From Bradyrhizobium sp. LTSP885 (lineage in GTDB: Bacteria > Pseudomonadota > Alphaproteobacteria > Rhizobiales > Xanthobacteraceae), in contig NZ_JYMT01000031.1 in NCBI RefSeq assembly GCF_000938305.1, positions 211,123 through 275,122 of the forward strand: 64,000 bases of DNA, in the 5' to 3' direction. The notes under the pieces are model-generated. The model saw nothing but the letters and a program-made list of their open reading frames with translations. It was not told where the DNA came from and did no database searches. Of this stretch, positions 34,107 to 45,354 are shown in pieces (within the stretch, counting starts at the first letter, position 1; each line of letters starts with the position of its first letter). Position numbers and translations under genes: made by a program.

Positions 34107-35414
34107 CTACCGGCCGGCCGCATCCAGAAACTGGTACCAGCCGGCCACCACACGGACGGCCGGTTCACGCAACGCATAGAACGGAATGATCTTGAGACTG
34201 TCAGCATCGAGCAGGCCGAGATCGACCGCCTCGCCGCGCACCAGCGCCGCGAGATAGCGGCCCATCAGGCTCGACATCGCAACCCCTGCGCCATTGTAAC
34301 CGACCGCGTACAGGGTGCGATCGTCGAGGCGGCCGACATGCGGCACCGAATCCAGCGTCATGGCGACAAGGCCGGACCATTTGAACGCCAGCGGAATATC
34401 TGCAAGCTCCGGAAAGATACCGACCATCGCCTTGCGCAGCGCGTCGAATGCGCTGTCGGAATCCTGCTTGCCGAAGGCGCCGCGGCCGCCGAACACGACG
34501 CGGTCGTCGACCTTGCGGAACCAGCGCATCATCCGCTTGGTCTCGGTGTAGCTTCGCCCCGTCGGCATCAGGCTGCCAGCCAGATTGGGCGACAGTCTCT
34601 CCGTGGCGATCAGCGCGCTGCGGAACGGCACCAGCGTCCGCTGGACGCGCGCGGTGGCCGATGTCAGGTCGGAATAGCTGTTGGTGGCAATGATCGCGTG
34701 GCGTGCCCGCACGACACCATCGGGTGTCTCCGCAATGACACCGGCGCCGTCGCGGCGGAGCGTGAGCACGGGGCTTTCCTGGAAGATCGGCACGCGGCGT
34801 TGCCTGAGGCCCCGGGCGAGGCCGCGCAAATAATTCAGCGGGTGGATCCCGCCGGAGCCGGGATTGAGAATGCCGCCGACAAAGACGCTTGAGCCGGTTT
34901 CATCGCGCACCTGATGGGGATCCAGGATACTGACTTCGGTGTCGCGCATCTCGCGCGTCATCCATGCGGCCTCGTCGATCGCGGCCCGCAGCGTCGCATC
35001 ATTGTGCGCGGCCTTGACCTGCCCGGTCCGCGTCAGCCGAGCGCCGGTGATGCCGAATTCGGACACCAGCTCCTCGACCATGTCGACCGATTCATGCGCG
35101 ATCTCGTACATCCGCCGCGCCATGGCCCGGCCATGCGCGGCATCGATCTCGCGGAACGACAGCCGGAACTTGGCGGTGATGACGCCGCCATTGCGGCCGC
35201 TGGCGCCCCAACCGGGCTGGTTGGCCTCGAGCACGATGGGCGCAAGGCCGCTCTTGGCAATGTGATGTGCGGCCGACAGGCCGGTATAGCCGGCCCCGAT
35301 GATCACGACGTCGGCCTGCTGCTCGCCCTTCAGCCTCGGAAAGGCCGACAGCGGCTCCGCGGTGTCGGCCCAGAGCGAAGCCGCCGGAATCATCGGGGTC
35401 CAGGCGTTTGCCAT
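34107..35414 (-). CDS. FAD-dependent amine/amino-acid oxidoreductase (PuuB/DadA-like)
   Basis: A 435-residue flavoprotein of the D-amino-acid-oxidase (DAO) family. The N-terminal FAD motif is DVVIIGAGYTGLSAAHHIAKSG, followed by VLEANQPGWGASGRNGGVI, which is characteristic of the gamma-glutamylputrescine-oxidase/PuuB-like branch. The C-terminal half has VGYNGAGVAMSSLMGRYLAALV, the second FAD contact. The enzyme should oxidise an amine or N-substituted amino acid to an imine. It lies within a PotABCD-like operon, which supports a polyamine-derived substrate without proving it. ATG 35414 is chosen over a GTG at 35417. Confidence 0.87.
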   Translation of the reverse strand: MANAWTPMIPAASLWADTAEPLSAFPRLKGEQQADVVIIGAGYTGLSAAHHIAKSGLAPIVLEANQPGWGASGRNGGVITAKFRLSFREIDAAHGRAMARRMYEIAHESVDMVEELVSEFGITGARLTRTGQVKAAHNDATLRAAIDEAAWMTREMRDTEVSILDPHQVRDETGSSVFVGGILNPGSGGIHPLNYLRGLARGLRQRRVPIFQESPVLTLRRDGAGVIAETPDGVVRARHAIIATNSYSDLTSATARVQRTLVPFRSALIATERLSPNLAGSLMPTGRSYTETKRMMRWFRKVDDRVVFGGRGAFGKQDSDSAFDALRKAMVGIFPELADIPLAFKWSGLVAMTLDSVPHVGRLDDRTLYAVGYNGAGVAMSSLMGRYLAALVRGEAVDLGLLDADSLKIIPFYALREPAVRVVAGWYQFLDAAGR

Positions 35415-35431
35415 CACCGCGTGCCTGCCCT

Positions 35432-36136
35432 TCAGCTTCCGACCGCGGCGTCAGCGAACGCCTTCATCGACGCGAAATGGAAATCCGGCTTGGTCAGCTC
35501 CGCCACTTCAGGCGTGCCGCCGAATCCCTTCAGGCCCTGGCGACGCTCGATCCAGCACACCTTGTAGCCGAGCTTCCGCGCGATCCCGATGTCATGATGC
35601 TGGCTCTGCGCAACATGCAGGATATCGGACTGCTTGTAGCCGAACGCCGATTGCCGCCCCTTGTTGAAAGCGAAGAACTCGGGATTCGGCTTTGCGACGC
35701 CGGTATCGTCGGCACACACCGTGTCGTGAAAGGGATTGCCGAGCGCGTGCGCGTACGCCGACAGCGCGACGCGATCGGCATTGGTCATCGCGACCAGACG
35801 GAATTTGGTGCGCAGGCGCTTCAAGGCCTCGACGGAGTCCGCAAACGGTTGCCAGCGCAGCACCGCGAGCTGGAACGCATCGCAGGCATGGTCATCCGAC
35901 GGCAGGTCGAGTTCCTTCGCGAGATCGCGGTAGACATGGAACATGACCTCGCTCGACCGCTCCGGATGCGCGTCACGGCCGCGCTTGTAGGCGGCGAAGA
36001 TCTGGTCATCACCAAGCGACGCAGCTCTCGGGCCGCCGACCCGGCGCACCCCTTCCAGCACACCGGTCTCAAAATCGATCAAGGTGCCGACGACGTCGAA
36101 CGTGAGAACCTTGAAGCTATCGTAGGACATGGTCAT
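35432..36136 (-). CDS. HAD-superfamily hydrolase, haloacid-dehalogenase type II-like
   Basis: A 234-residue HAD enzyme. Motif I is FDVVGTLID with nucleophile Asp14; L-2-haloacid dehalogenases have the same FDxxGTL start. Motif II is VAMTNADR, the motif III lysine is in GVAKPNPEFF (usual for the class), and motif IV is near KQSDILHVAQSQHHDIGIARKLGY. Either dehalogenation of a short 2-haloacid or dephosphorylation of a small metabolite is possible. It lies between the ABC ATPase and oxidase genes, so a role in processing the imported substrate is likely. ATG at 36136 or 36130. Confidence 0.82.
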   Translation of the reverse strand: MTMSYDSFKVLTFDVVGTLIDFETGVLEGVRRVGGPRAASLGDDQIFAAYKRGRDAHPERSSEVMFHVYRDLAKELDLPSDDHACDAFQLAVLRWQPFADSVEALKRLRTKFRLVAMTNADRVALSAYAHALGNPFHDTVCADDTGVAKPNPEFFAFNKGRQSAFGYKQSDILHVAQSQHHDIGIARKLGYKVCWIERRQGLKGFGGTPEVAELTKPDFHFASMKAFADAAVGS

Positions 36137-36162
36137 CTCTGTTGTTGTTGGACGATGGAGGC

Positions 36163-37302
36163 TCATGGCCGCGCCTTCGGCACGACGATGGTGTCTTCGG
36201 GATGCAGCGTGACCGTGAGTTCGCCGCCGAGCGGCGGAATGCGGCGCGCAGCTTCATAGTGGCTCGGCTGACGCAGGCTCAAGCTCGTGCCGTCCGCAAG
36301 CTGCAGGAACACGCGCAGGCTTTCGCCCTGATAGACGACGTCGGTGACCTTGCCGGTCAGGCGGTTGCGCGCGGCATCGCCGGCGCCGTCGTCGATCAAC
36401 AGCTTCTCGCTGTGGACGGCGAGCATCAATTCGTCGCCGTCCGGAACCGGACGCGTGCTGCGCAGGATCGCGGGACCGAGCACGACGCTGCAGGCATCGG
36501 CGCGGCGGACCGGCAGCAGGCTGGCCTCCCCGATGAAACTCGCCACGAAGGAATCGGCCGGATGATCGTGCAGCCGTTGCGGCTTGTCGATCTGCACGAG
36601 CTTGCCATCCTTGAGGATCGCGACGCGGTCGCTCATGGTCAGCGCCTCGCGCTGGTCATGCGTGACATAGATGATGGTCGCGCCGATGCGCTTGTGGAGT
36701 TCGCGCAGCTCGATCTGCATCGCCTCGCGCAACTGCTTGTCGAGCGCCGACAACGGCTCGTCCATCAGGATCAACCGTGGCTCGAAGATCATGGCGCGTG
36801 CAAGCGCCACGCGCTGGCGCTGGCCGCCGGAGAGCTGGGAGATGCCGCGCGACTCGTAGCCGGCAAGGCCGACCATCGCGAGCGCGGCGCGCACCTTGTC
36901 CGGCCAGTCGGCCTTCGGCAGCTGCCGTGCCCGCAACGGAAAGGCGACGTTCTCGCCGACACTCATATGGGGAAACAGCGCGTAGTTCTGGAACACTACA
37001 CCGATGTCGCGCTTGTGCGGCGGCAGCAGCGTCACATCGCGGTCGCCGAAATGGATCGAGCCCGAAGACGGCGGGATGAAGCCGCCGAGGATGCCGAGCA
37101 GCGTGGTCTTGCCGGAGCCGGACGGGCCGAGCAGCGAGACGAACTCGCGCGGCGCAACGTTGAGCGAGACGTTATCGAGGGCGCGAACCGCGTCGTAATG
37201 CTTGCTCGCGGACCTGATGTCGACGCTCTCTCCGCCCTTGTCCAATGGACGACCCCGCTGCGTTGCGGATGGTTGCGCCACGATGCGCACCATCGTTGCC
37301 AC
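36163..37302 (-). CDS. ABC importer ATP-binding protein, PotA-like
   Basis: A 379-residue ATPase with a C-terminal TOBE/OB domain. Seen: Walker A GPSGSGKTT, Q-loop VVFQNYALFPH, signature LSGGQRQRVALARA, Walker B LILMDEPLSALD, and H-loop YVTHDQREAL. The long C-terminal region (about 245-379) is the regulatory domain found in PotA/MalK-type importers. First gene of the minus-strand operon, so the operon promoter lies upstream in the 198-base divergent gap shared with the LysR gene at 37501. Confidence 0.92.
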   Translation of the reverse strand: MATMVRIVAQPSATQRGRPLDKGGESVDIRSASKHYDAVRALDNVSLNVAPREFVSLLGPSGSGKTTLLGILGGFIPPSSGSIHFGDRDVTLLPPHKRDIGVVFQNYALFPHMSVGENVAFPLRARQLPKADWPDKVRAALAMVGLAGYESRGISQLSGGQRQRVALARAMIFEPRLILMDEPLSALDKQLREAMQIELRELHKRIGATIIYVTHDQREALTMSDRVAILKDGKLVQIDKPQRLHDHPADSFVASFIGEASLLPVRRADACSVVLGPAILRSTRPVPDGDELMLAVHSEKLLIDDGAGDAARNRLTGKVTDVVYQGESLRVFLQLADGTSLSLRQPSHYEAARRIPPLGGELTVTLHPEDTIVVPKARP

Positions 37303-37500
37303 CGGCGGGTTGCCGCCTGTGGCCGGTGAACCGGCATGATCTCGTCTTATAGACCCGCGTAGGTCGGCCAGCCTTTCGCGGCGGCCTTGCTGCTTTGGGT
37401 TTCACAACCGACCCGCACGAACGGGCCATTCCGTCAATGCAAACAGACTTGCCGAGAACCGGCAATTGCCAAATTCTCACCAGAGGCATAATCTCACGTT
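37303..37500. promoter_or_regulatory. Divergent promoter region between ABC operon and LysR gene
   Basis: 198 bases. The divergent layout is typical of a LysR regulator acting on its neighbour operon. TTTCACAAC and CATAATCTCACG occur near the LysR side. No certain LysR box or -10/-35 pair could be placed by eye. Confidence 0.45.
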
Positions 37501-38448
37501 ATGTCTGAGCTCCGCCGGAAGCTGCCCTCCACTCACGCCCTCTTCGTGTTCGACGCGGCGGCGCGCAATGGCAGCTTCACGGCGGCCGCCGCCGAGCTCA
37601 ACGTGACGCAGCCGGCGGTCAGCCGCATGCTCGGACAGTTCGAGGACTATCTCGGCGTCCGCCTGTTCGACCGCACGGCCGGCGGCGCCGTGCTGACGGA
37701 GGACGGCGAGATTCTCTACCGCCGCGTGTCCGACGGCTTCCGCAGCATCGAAAGCGGATTGATCGAGATCGACCGCCGTCGCAAGGGCATGGAGACGGTG
37801 ACGCTGTCGGTGTCATCAGCTTTCACGACGCATTGGCTGATGCCGCGCATCGATAAGCTGCAGCGGCAGTTCCCGACCGTCGATCTGCGCTTCCAGCTGA
37901 TCTCGGGTCCGCTGCGCGGGCCGGTCGACAATGTCGATCTCGGCATGCGCTTTCGCGATCGCTTCGATCCCGAACAGAACGGCGCGCTGGTGATGAAGGA
38001 AGTGATGCTGCCGATCTGCAGTCCGGCCTATCGCGACGCCGCGCGCGCCGATGGGCCGATCGAGGCGAACACCATCATCCGCCTCGCCGAAACACCGGGC
38101 GACTGGGCTGCCCAGTATCAGACCTTCCTGACCAGACGCGCCGGGCCTGCGAAGTCGCTGAGCTTCTCGGACTATGCGGTGGTTGTACAGGCCGCCCTGC
38201 TCGGCCAGGGTATCGCGCTGGGCTGGCTCACGGTCGCAGCCCATTGGCTGCTGACCGGCGCGCTGGTGCCGGCCTCGGAGACGCTCACCACCACACGGCG
38301 CCTGTGCGAGCTGGTCTATCCGCCCGACCGCTCGGTGCGGCCTGTCGTCGCCGAGATCAGGGACTGGATCATCACGCAGATGCGCACCGACATGATTGCG
38401 ATCGACAAGCTCTATCCGCGCCTGAAGCTGATAGCTGCGAGTTACTGA
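37501..38448 (+). CDS. LysR-family regulator, GcvA-like
   Basis: A 315-residue LysR transcription factor. The winged helix-turn-helix is at about residues 14-72 (FTAAAAELNVTQPAVSRMLGQFEDYLGVRLFDR). The effector domain follows from about 95. It resembles the GcvA-type subgroup that controls amino-acid metabolism. It is divergent from the six-gene amine uptake/oxidation operon and probably controls it, with the substrate or product as effector. Its 3' end overlaps the convergent second LysR gene by 7 bases (38442-38448). Confidence 0.9.
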   Translation: MSELRRKLPSTHALFVFDAAARNGSFTAAAAELNVTQPAVSRMLGQFEDYLGVRLFDRTAGGAVLTEDGEILYRRVSDGFRSIESGLIEIDRRRKGMETVTLSVSSAFTTHWLMPRIDKLQRQFPTVDLRFQLISGPLRGPVDNVDLGMRFRDRFDPEQNGALVMKEVMLPICSPAYRDAARADGPIEANTIIRLAETPGDWAAQYQTFLTRRAGPAKSLSFSDYAVVVQAALLGQGIALGWLTVAAHWLLTGALVPASETLTTTRRLCELVYPPDRSVRPVVAEIRDWIITQMRTDMIAIDKLYPRLKLIAASY

Positions 38449-39338
38449 GCTTCCAGCGTCGGCGCGACCTCGCGCGCGACCTGCACCAGCGCCGCGATCA
38501 GCGGCGTCATCGGATCGCGCTGCGGGATCACCAGGCCGATGCTGTAGTTCACAACGGGATCGACAATCGGGATGCTGCGAACGGCATCGGCCAGGCCGAG
38601 CGTCTCCGCAAGTTTCGCCGGCATCACGCTGGCCCAGCGGCCGGTCTTGACGTGGGTGTAGAGCACCAGCAGCGAATTCGAGGTCAGCGTCGGCTTGGCC
38701 TCCGCGCCGACCGAGGTCAGCGCCCGATCGATGATGCGGCGATTCTGCATGTCGGGCGTGAGCAGGCAGAGCGGCACCTGCCCGACCTCCCTCCACGTCA
38801 CCTGCTTGCGGTCGCCGAACATGCTGTCCGGCGCCGTCAGCAGACGATAGCTCTCGTTGTAGAGCGGGATGGTGCGGACCTTGCCGATCGGTTCATTCTC
38901 GATATAGGTCAGCCCGGCATCGACCTCGAGATTTTCCAGCAGGCCGAGCACATCCGCCGACGTGCAGGACTGGATCTGGAAGCGCACATCGGGATGCTTT
39001 GCCCGAAACGGCGTCGTCAGCGACGCCACCATGCCGAGCACGGTCGGGATCGCGGCGATCCGGATTTCGCCCGACAGCTTGTCCTTGAGGCTATTGATCT
39101 CCTGCTTCATCGCCCGTGTATCGCCGACGATGCGGCGCGCCCAGTCGAGCGTACGTTCGCCTTCCGGCGTGAAGCCCTGGAAGCGGGATCCGCGTTGGAC
39201 CAGCATGACGCCGAGGATTTCCTCGAGCTGCTTGAGGCTGGTCGACATGGTCGGCTGGGTGACGCCGCAGGCCTCCGCCGCCCGCCCGAAATGCCGCTCC
39301 TTGGCCAGCGCCAGCAAAAGTTCCAGCTTGTCGATCAA
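38442..39338 (-). CDS. LysR-family regulator of the formate dehydrogenase operon (FdsR-like)
   Basis: A 298-residue LysR protein with HTH FGRAAEACGVTQPTMSTSLKQLEEILGVMLVQR at about residues 17-49. Effector domain follows. It is divergent from fdsGBA, the same layout as the LysR gene beside fds operons in other proteobacteria, so formate-responsive control is the likely job; this is by context. It ends tail-to-tail with the GcvA-like gene with a 7-base overlap. Confidence 0.85.
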   Translation of the reverse strand: MIDKLELLLALAKERHFGRAAEACGVTQPTMSTSLKQLEEILGVMLVQRGSRFQGFTPEGERTLDWARRIVGDTRAMKQEINSLKDKLSGEIRIAAIPTVLGMVASLTTPFRAKHPDVRFQIQSCTSADVLGLLENLEVDAGLTYIENEPIGKVRTIPLYNESYRLLTAPDSMFGDRKQVTWREVGQVPLCLLTPDMQNRRIIDRALTSVGAEAKPTLTSNSLLVLYTHVKTGRWASVMPAKLAETLGLADAVRSIPIVDPVVNYSIGLVIPQRDPMTPLIAALVQVAREVAPTLEAQ

Positions 39339-39585
39339 GGATCAAACCCCATCAGAAAACGGTGTCCCAGCACGGCTAACAGGTATCACGACCGCGGTGC
39401 GACCCCTAATTCCAAAAGCGCCCCGGAAGTCCGTGACTCCAGACCATTATTGCGATCCTAAATTACTCCATTCGGCAACGCTATTAATCGCTTTTCGCAA
39501 TCGCCGCATGAGACAGCTTTATTGATATTTTGAGGGATTCCAATTCACATGTGGGGAGTCGAGAACTCTGATCGTGAGAGCGCGG
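39339..39585. promoter_or_regulatory. Divergent fdsR/fdsG control region
   Basis: 247 bases, AT-richer than the flanks. An inverted pair ATTGCGA (39449-39455) / TCGCAAT (39495-39501) and AT-rich TTATTGCGATCCTAA and ATTACTCC...TATTAAT segments could be LysR binding sites, but no clean T-N11-A box stands out. GGGGAGTCGAGAAC at about 39552 is near an alternative GTG start at 39574. Confidence 0.45.
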
Positions 39586-40058
39586 ATGGCATCGGGATAC
39601 GAACCTTGGGACGAGGCGCGCGGCGCCGAAATCATCGCCGAACATGCCAAGCTCGAAGGCGCCACGCTGGTCATCCTGCATGCGTTGCAGGAGGCGTTCG
39701 GCTACGTGCCAGAGCCGGCGATCCCGATGGTCGCGGAGGCGCTCAGCCTCTCCCGCGCCGAGGTGCACGGCGTGTTCACCTTCTACCACGACTTCCGCAA
39801 ACAGCCGGCCGGACGGCATGTCCTGAAACTCTGCCGCGCCGAGGCCTGCCAGGCCGCCGGCGGCGATGCGCTGGCCGCGCGCGCAGAGACGCAACTCGGC
39901 ATTTCACTTGGAAACACCACGCCGGATCAGCGTGTGACGCTGGAGCCGATCTATTGCCTCGGCCTCTGCGCCACGGCGCCGTCGGCGATGCTTGACGGAC
40001 GCGTGGTCGGCCGGCTCGACGCGGCGCGGATCGATGCGCTGGTCGCGGAGGCACAGCG

Positions 40059-40062
<4 letters not shown>
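39586..40062 (+). CDS. fdsG: NAD-dependent formate dehydrogenase gamma subunit
   Basis: A 158-residue [2Fe-2S] subunit related to NuoE. The thioredoxin-like fold holds four cysteines: CRAEACQ and CLGLC. VHGVFTFYHDFRKQPAGRHVLKLCRAE is family-typical. It carries electrons to the beta subunit in the cytosolic FdsABG complex. Start: ATG 39586, or GTG 39574. The stop overlaps the fdsB start (ATGA). Confidence 0.92.
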
Positions 40063-41627
<1,565 letters not shown>

Positions 41628-41638
41628 AGGAGATCACG

Positions 41639-44515
41639 ATGTCGCTGATCCAGGAAACCGATTTCGGCACGCCCAAGTCCAAATCCGAGACGATGGTCAC
41701 GCTGACCATCGACGGCAACACGATCACGGTGCCCGAGGGCACCTCGATCATGCGCGCGGCGATGGAGGCCGGCACCCAGATCCCGAAGCTGTGCGCGACC
41801 GACATGGTCGACGCCTTCGGCTCCTGCCGGCTCTGCCTGATCGAGATCGAGGGACGCGCCGGCACACCCGCCTCCTGCACCACGCCTGCCATGAACGGCC
41901 TCGTGGTCCACACCCAGACCGAGCGGTTGAAGAAGCTGCGCAAGGGCGTGATGGAGCTCTACATCTCCGATCACCCGCTGGACTGCCTGACCTGCGCCGC
42001 GAATGGCGACTGCGAATTGCAGGACATGGCGGGGGCGGTCGGTTTGCGCGATGTCCGCTACGGCTATGAGGGCGAGAACCATGTGTTCGCCAAGTCGCAT
42101 GGCTGCGATAATGACGCCTGGATGCCGAAGGACGAGTCCAATCCGTACTTCACCTACGATCCTTCCAAATGCATCGTCTGCTCGCGCTGCGTCCGCGCCT
42201 GCGAGGAGGTGCAAGGCACCTTCGCGCTGACGATCTCCGGCCGAGGCTTCGACAGCCGCGTCTCGCCCGGCATGAGCGAGAGCTTCCTCGGCTCTGAATG
42301 CGTCTCCTGCGGCGCCTGCGTACAGGCCTGCCCGACCGCGACACTGACGGAAAAATCCGTGATCGAGATCGGCCAGCCCGAGCATTCGGTGGTCACCACC
42401 TGCGCCTATTGCGGCGTCGGCTGCACCTTCAAGGCCGAGATGCGCGGCGAGGAAGTGGTGCGCATGGTACCGTGGAAGGACGGCAAGGCCAATCGCGGCC
42501 ATTCCTGCGTCAAGGGCCGCTTCGCCTGGGGCTACACCACGCACAAGGAGCGCATCCTGAAGCCGATGATCCGCGAGCGGATCGAGGACCCCTGGCAGGA
42601 AGTGTCCTGGGACGAGGCGTTCAATTTCGCGGCCACCAAATTCAAGGGCATTCAGCAGAAGTATGGCCGTGACGCGGTCGGCGGCATCACCTCGTCGCGT
42701 TGTACCAATGAAGAAACCTATCTGGTGCAGAAGCTGATCCGCGCCGGCTTCGGCAACAACAATGTCGACACCTGCGCCCGCGTCTGCCATTCGCCGACCG
42801 GCTATGGCCTGTCGGCGACCTTCGGTACCTCGGCCGGCACGCAGGATTTCGACTCGGTCGAGCACACCGACGTCGTCATGATCATCGGCGCCAATCCCGC
42901 AGCCGCCCATCCGGTGTTCGCCTCGCGGCTGAAGAAACGGCTGCGCCAGGGCGCAAAACTGATCGTTGTCGATCCGCGCCGCACCGAAATGGTGGAATCG
43001 CCGCACGTCAGGGCGCTGCATCTGCCGCTGATGCCCGGCACCAACGTTGCCGTGGTGACTGCGCTCGCCCATGTCATCGTCACCGAAGGCCTCGCCGACG
43101 AGGCGTTCATCCGCGAGCGCTGCGACTGGAGCGAGTTCGAGGACTGGGCGGCGTTTGTCTCCGATCCCAAGAACAGCCCGGAAGCGACCGCCATCGTGAC
43201 CGGCGTCGATCCGAAGGATCTGCGCGAGGCGGCGCGGATCTTCGCAACCGGCGGCAACGGCGCGATCTATTACGGGCTCGGCGTCACCGAGCACAGCCAG
43301 GGCTCGACCACCGTGATCGCGATCGCCAACCTCGCAATGGTCACCGGCAATATCGGTCGGCCCGGCGTCGGCGTGAACCCGCTGCGCGGCCAGAACAACG
43401 TACAGGGCTCCTGCGACATGGGCTCGTTCCCGCACGAGCTGCCCGGCTATCGCCATATCTCGGGCGATGCCGTGCGCGAGCAGTTCGAGGCGATGTGGAA
43501 CGTCAAGCTCAACAAGGAGCCGGGCCTGCGCATCCCCAACATGTTCGATGCCGCAATCGAAGGCACCTTCATGGGCCTCTACGTGCAGGGCGAGGACATC
43601 CTGCAGTCCGACCCGAACACCAAGCATGTAGTGGCGGCGCTATCGTCGATGGAATGCGTCATCGTCCACGACCTCTTCCTGAACGAGACCGCAAATTACG
43701 CCCACGTCTTCTTGCCCGGCTCGACCTTCCTGGAAAAGGACGGTACCTTCACCAATGCCGAGCGCCGCATTCAGCGCGTGCGCAAGGTGATGACGCCGAA
43801 GAACGGCCTTGCCGACTGGGAGGTCACGATTGGCCTCGCCAAGGCGATGGGTTTTGAGATGCACTACAACCATCCGTCCGAGATCATGGATGAGATCGCG
43901 GCGCTGACGCCGACCTTCGCCGGCGTTTCGTTTGCCAAGCTCGACGAACTCGGCTCGGTGCAGTGGCCCTGCAACGAGAAGGCGCCGGAGGGCACGCCGA
44001 TCATGCATATCGGCGGCTTCGTCCGCGGCAAGGGCAAGTTCATCGTCACCGAATATATCGCGACCGACGAGCGCACCGGCCCGCGCTTCCCGTTGCTGCT
44101 CACCACCGGCCGGATCCTCAGCCAGTACAATGTCGGCGCGCAGACCCGCCGCACCGAGAACGTGGTCTGGCACGCCGAGGACCGGCTGGAGATCCATCCG
44201 CACGATGCCGAGCAGCGTGGCGTGCGCGACGGCGACTGGGTGCGGCTGAAGAGCCGCGCCGGCGAAACCACGCTGCGCGCCCTGCTCACCGACCGTGTTG
44301 CACCGGGCGTGGTCTACACGACGTTCCACCACCCGGACACGCAGGCCAACGTCATCACGACCGAGTTCTCCGACTGGGCGACCAATTGTCCGGAGTACAA
44401 GGTCACCGCGGTGCAGATCTCGCCGTCGAACGGTCCGTCCGACTGGCAGAAGGCCTATGACGAGCAGGCCCGCCACTCCCGGCGCATCGCGCCGGTGGTG
44501 GAGGCCGCGGAGTAG
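41639..44515 (+). CDS. fdsA: NAD-dependent formate dehydrogenase alpha (molybdenum) subunit
   Basis: A 958-residue catalytic subunit that oxidises formate to CO2. In order: [2Fe-2S] ferredoxin domain (Cys52, 63, 66, 80), the His-Cys cluster (HPLDCLTCAANGDC, about 112-125), two [4Fe-4S] clusters (CIVCSRCVRAC and CVSCGACVQAC, about 178-231), the cluster near molybdenum (CAYCGVGC, 255-262, with Cys290), and the bis-MGD domain. NVDTCARVCHSPT aligns with the active site of E. coli FdhF, where selenocysteine sits; here it is Cys383 followed by His384, so this is a Cys enzyme. Strong AAAGGAG site. fdhD starts 3 bases after the stop. Confidence 0.96.
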   Translation: MSLIQETDFGTPKSKSETMVTLTIDGNTITVPEGTSIMRAAMEAGTQIPKLCATDMVDAFGSCRLCLIEIEGRAGTPASCTTPAMNGLVVHTQTERLKKLRKGVMELYISDHPLDCLTCAANGDCELQDMAGAVGLRDVRYGYEGENHVFAKSHGCDNDAWMPKDESNPYFTYDPSKCIVCSRCVRACEEVQGTFALTISGRGFDSRVSPGMSESFLGSECVSCGACVQACPTATLTEKSVIEIGQPEHSVVTTCAYCGVGCTFKAEMRGEEVVRMVPWKDGKANRGHSCVKGRFAWGYTTHKERILKPMIRERIEDPWQEVSWDEAFNFAATKFKGIQQKYGRDAVGGITSSRCTNEETYLVQKLIRAGFGNNNVDTCARVCHSPTGYGLSATFGTSAGTQDFDSVEHTDVVMIIGANPAAAHPVFASRLKKRLRQGAKLIVVDPRRTEMVESPHVRALHLPLMPGTNVAVVTALAHVIVTEGLADEAFIRERCDWSEFEDWAAFVSDPKNSPEATAIVTGVDPKDLREAARIFATGGNGAIYYGLGVTEHSQGSTTVIAIANLAMVTGNIGRPGVGVNPLRGQNNVQGSCDMGSFPHELPGYRHISGDAVREQFEAMWNVKLNKEPGLRIPNMFDAAIEGTFMGLYVQGEDILQSDPNTKHVVAALSSMECVIVHDLFLNETANYAHVFLPGSTFLEKDGTFTNAERRIQRVRKVMTPKNGLADWEVTIGLAKAMGFEMHYNHPSEIMDEIAALTPTFAGVSFAKLDELGSVQWPCNEKAPEGTPIMHIGGFVRGKGKFIVTEYIATDERTGPRFPLLLTTGRILSQYNVGAQTRRTENVVWHAEDRLEIHPHDAEQRGVRDGDWVRLKSRAGETTLRALLTDRVAPGVVYTTFHHPDTQANVITTEFSDWATNCPEYKVTAVQISPSNGPSDWQKAYDEQARHSRRIAPVVEAAE

Positions 44516-44517
44516 CG

Positions 44518-45354
44518 ATGCGCGATCCCGTCCACAAGGCAAACCGGAAGGTCTGGCGCAACGGCGCGTTCAGCGAGGGCGCGCGCCTGATCCCGGAGGA
44601 GACCGCGCTGGCGTTGACCTACAATGGCGGCACCTATGCCGTGATGATGGGGACGCCCGAGGACCTCGGCGATTTTGCAGTCGGCTTCAGCCTGAGCGAA
44701 GGCATTGTGCAATCGGCCGACGAGATCGAGACGCTCGACATCGTCGAACTCGACGACGGCATCGAGCTTCGGATGTGGCTCAAGCCGGAGAAGGCCGCGC
44801 TGATCGCCCAGCGCCGGCGCAATATCGCCGGCCCGACCGGCTGCGGTCTCTGCGGCATCGACTCCATCACCGAAGCGATCCGACCGGCCGCGATCGTGCC
44901 GGCGGGCCGGTCGTTCTCGCCGCGCGAGATCATGTCCGCGGTGGCCGCGGTGGCGCCGCTGCAGGAGATCAATCACCAGACCCGCGCGGTGCATGCCGCG
45001 GCATTCTGGACGCCTGGGCGTGGCATCGTGGCGCTGCGCGAGGATGTCGGACGTCACAATGCACTCGACAAACTCGCCGGTGCATTGGCGCGCGACAAGA
45101 TCGTGACCAGCGAGGGCATGGTGGTGCTGACCAGCCGCGTGTCAGTCGAAATGGTGCAGAAGACCGCGGCGATCGGCGCACCGCTGATGGTCGCGGTATC
45201 GGCCCCGACTGCGCTCGCGCTACGGACGGCGGATGCCGCCGGCATCACGCTCGCCGCAATCGCCCGCTCGGACGGATTTGAACTGTTCACCCATCCGGAA
45301 CGCGTCACGGGCGCGGTGACCGGCAAGGAGTCCGCTTATGTCGTCGTCGCCTGA
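44518..45354 (+). CDS. fdhD: Formate dehydrogenase sulfurtransferase
   Basis: A 278-residue FdhD/FdsC protein that passes sulfur to the molybdenum cofactor so formate dehydrogenase becomes active. Seen: GPTGCGLCGID with Cys109 and Cys112, the essential pair, and EDVGRHNALDKLAGAL with the family's DVGRHNA signature. It follows fdsA by 2 bases and its 3' end overlaps fdsD by 17 bases, so all five genes form one operon. Confidence 0.93.
   Translation: MRDPVHKANRKVWRNGAFSEGARLIPEETALALTYNGGTYAVMMGTPEDLGDFAVGFSLSEGIVQSADEIETLDIVELDDGIELRMWLKPEKAALIAQRRRNIAGPTGCGLCGIDSITEAIRPAAIVPAGRSFSPREIMSAVAAVAPLQEINHQTRAVHAAAFWTPGRGIVALREDVGRHNALDKLAGALARDKIVTSEGMVVLTSRVSVEMVQKTAAIGAPLMVAVSAPTALALRTADAAGITLAAIARSDGFELFTHPERVTGAVTGKESAYVVVA

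Noticed and set aside
41639..44515. Selenocysteine at the active site of fdsA
   Set aside because: The codon at the position equivalent to FdhF Sec140 encodes cysteine (Cys383); no in-frame TGA.
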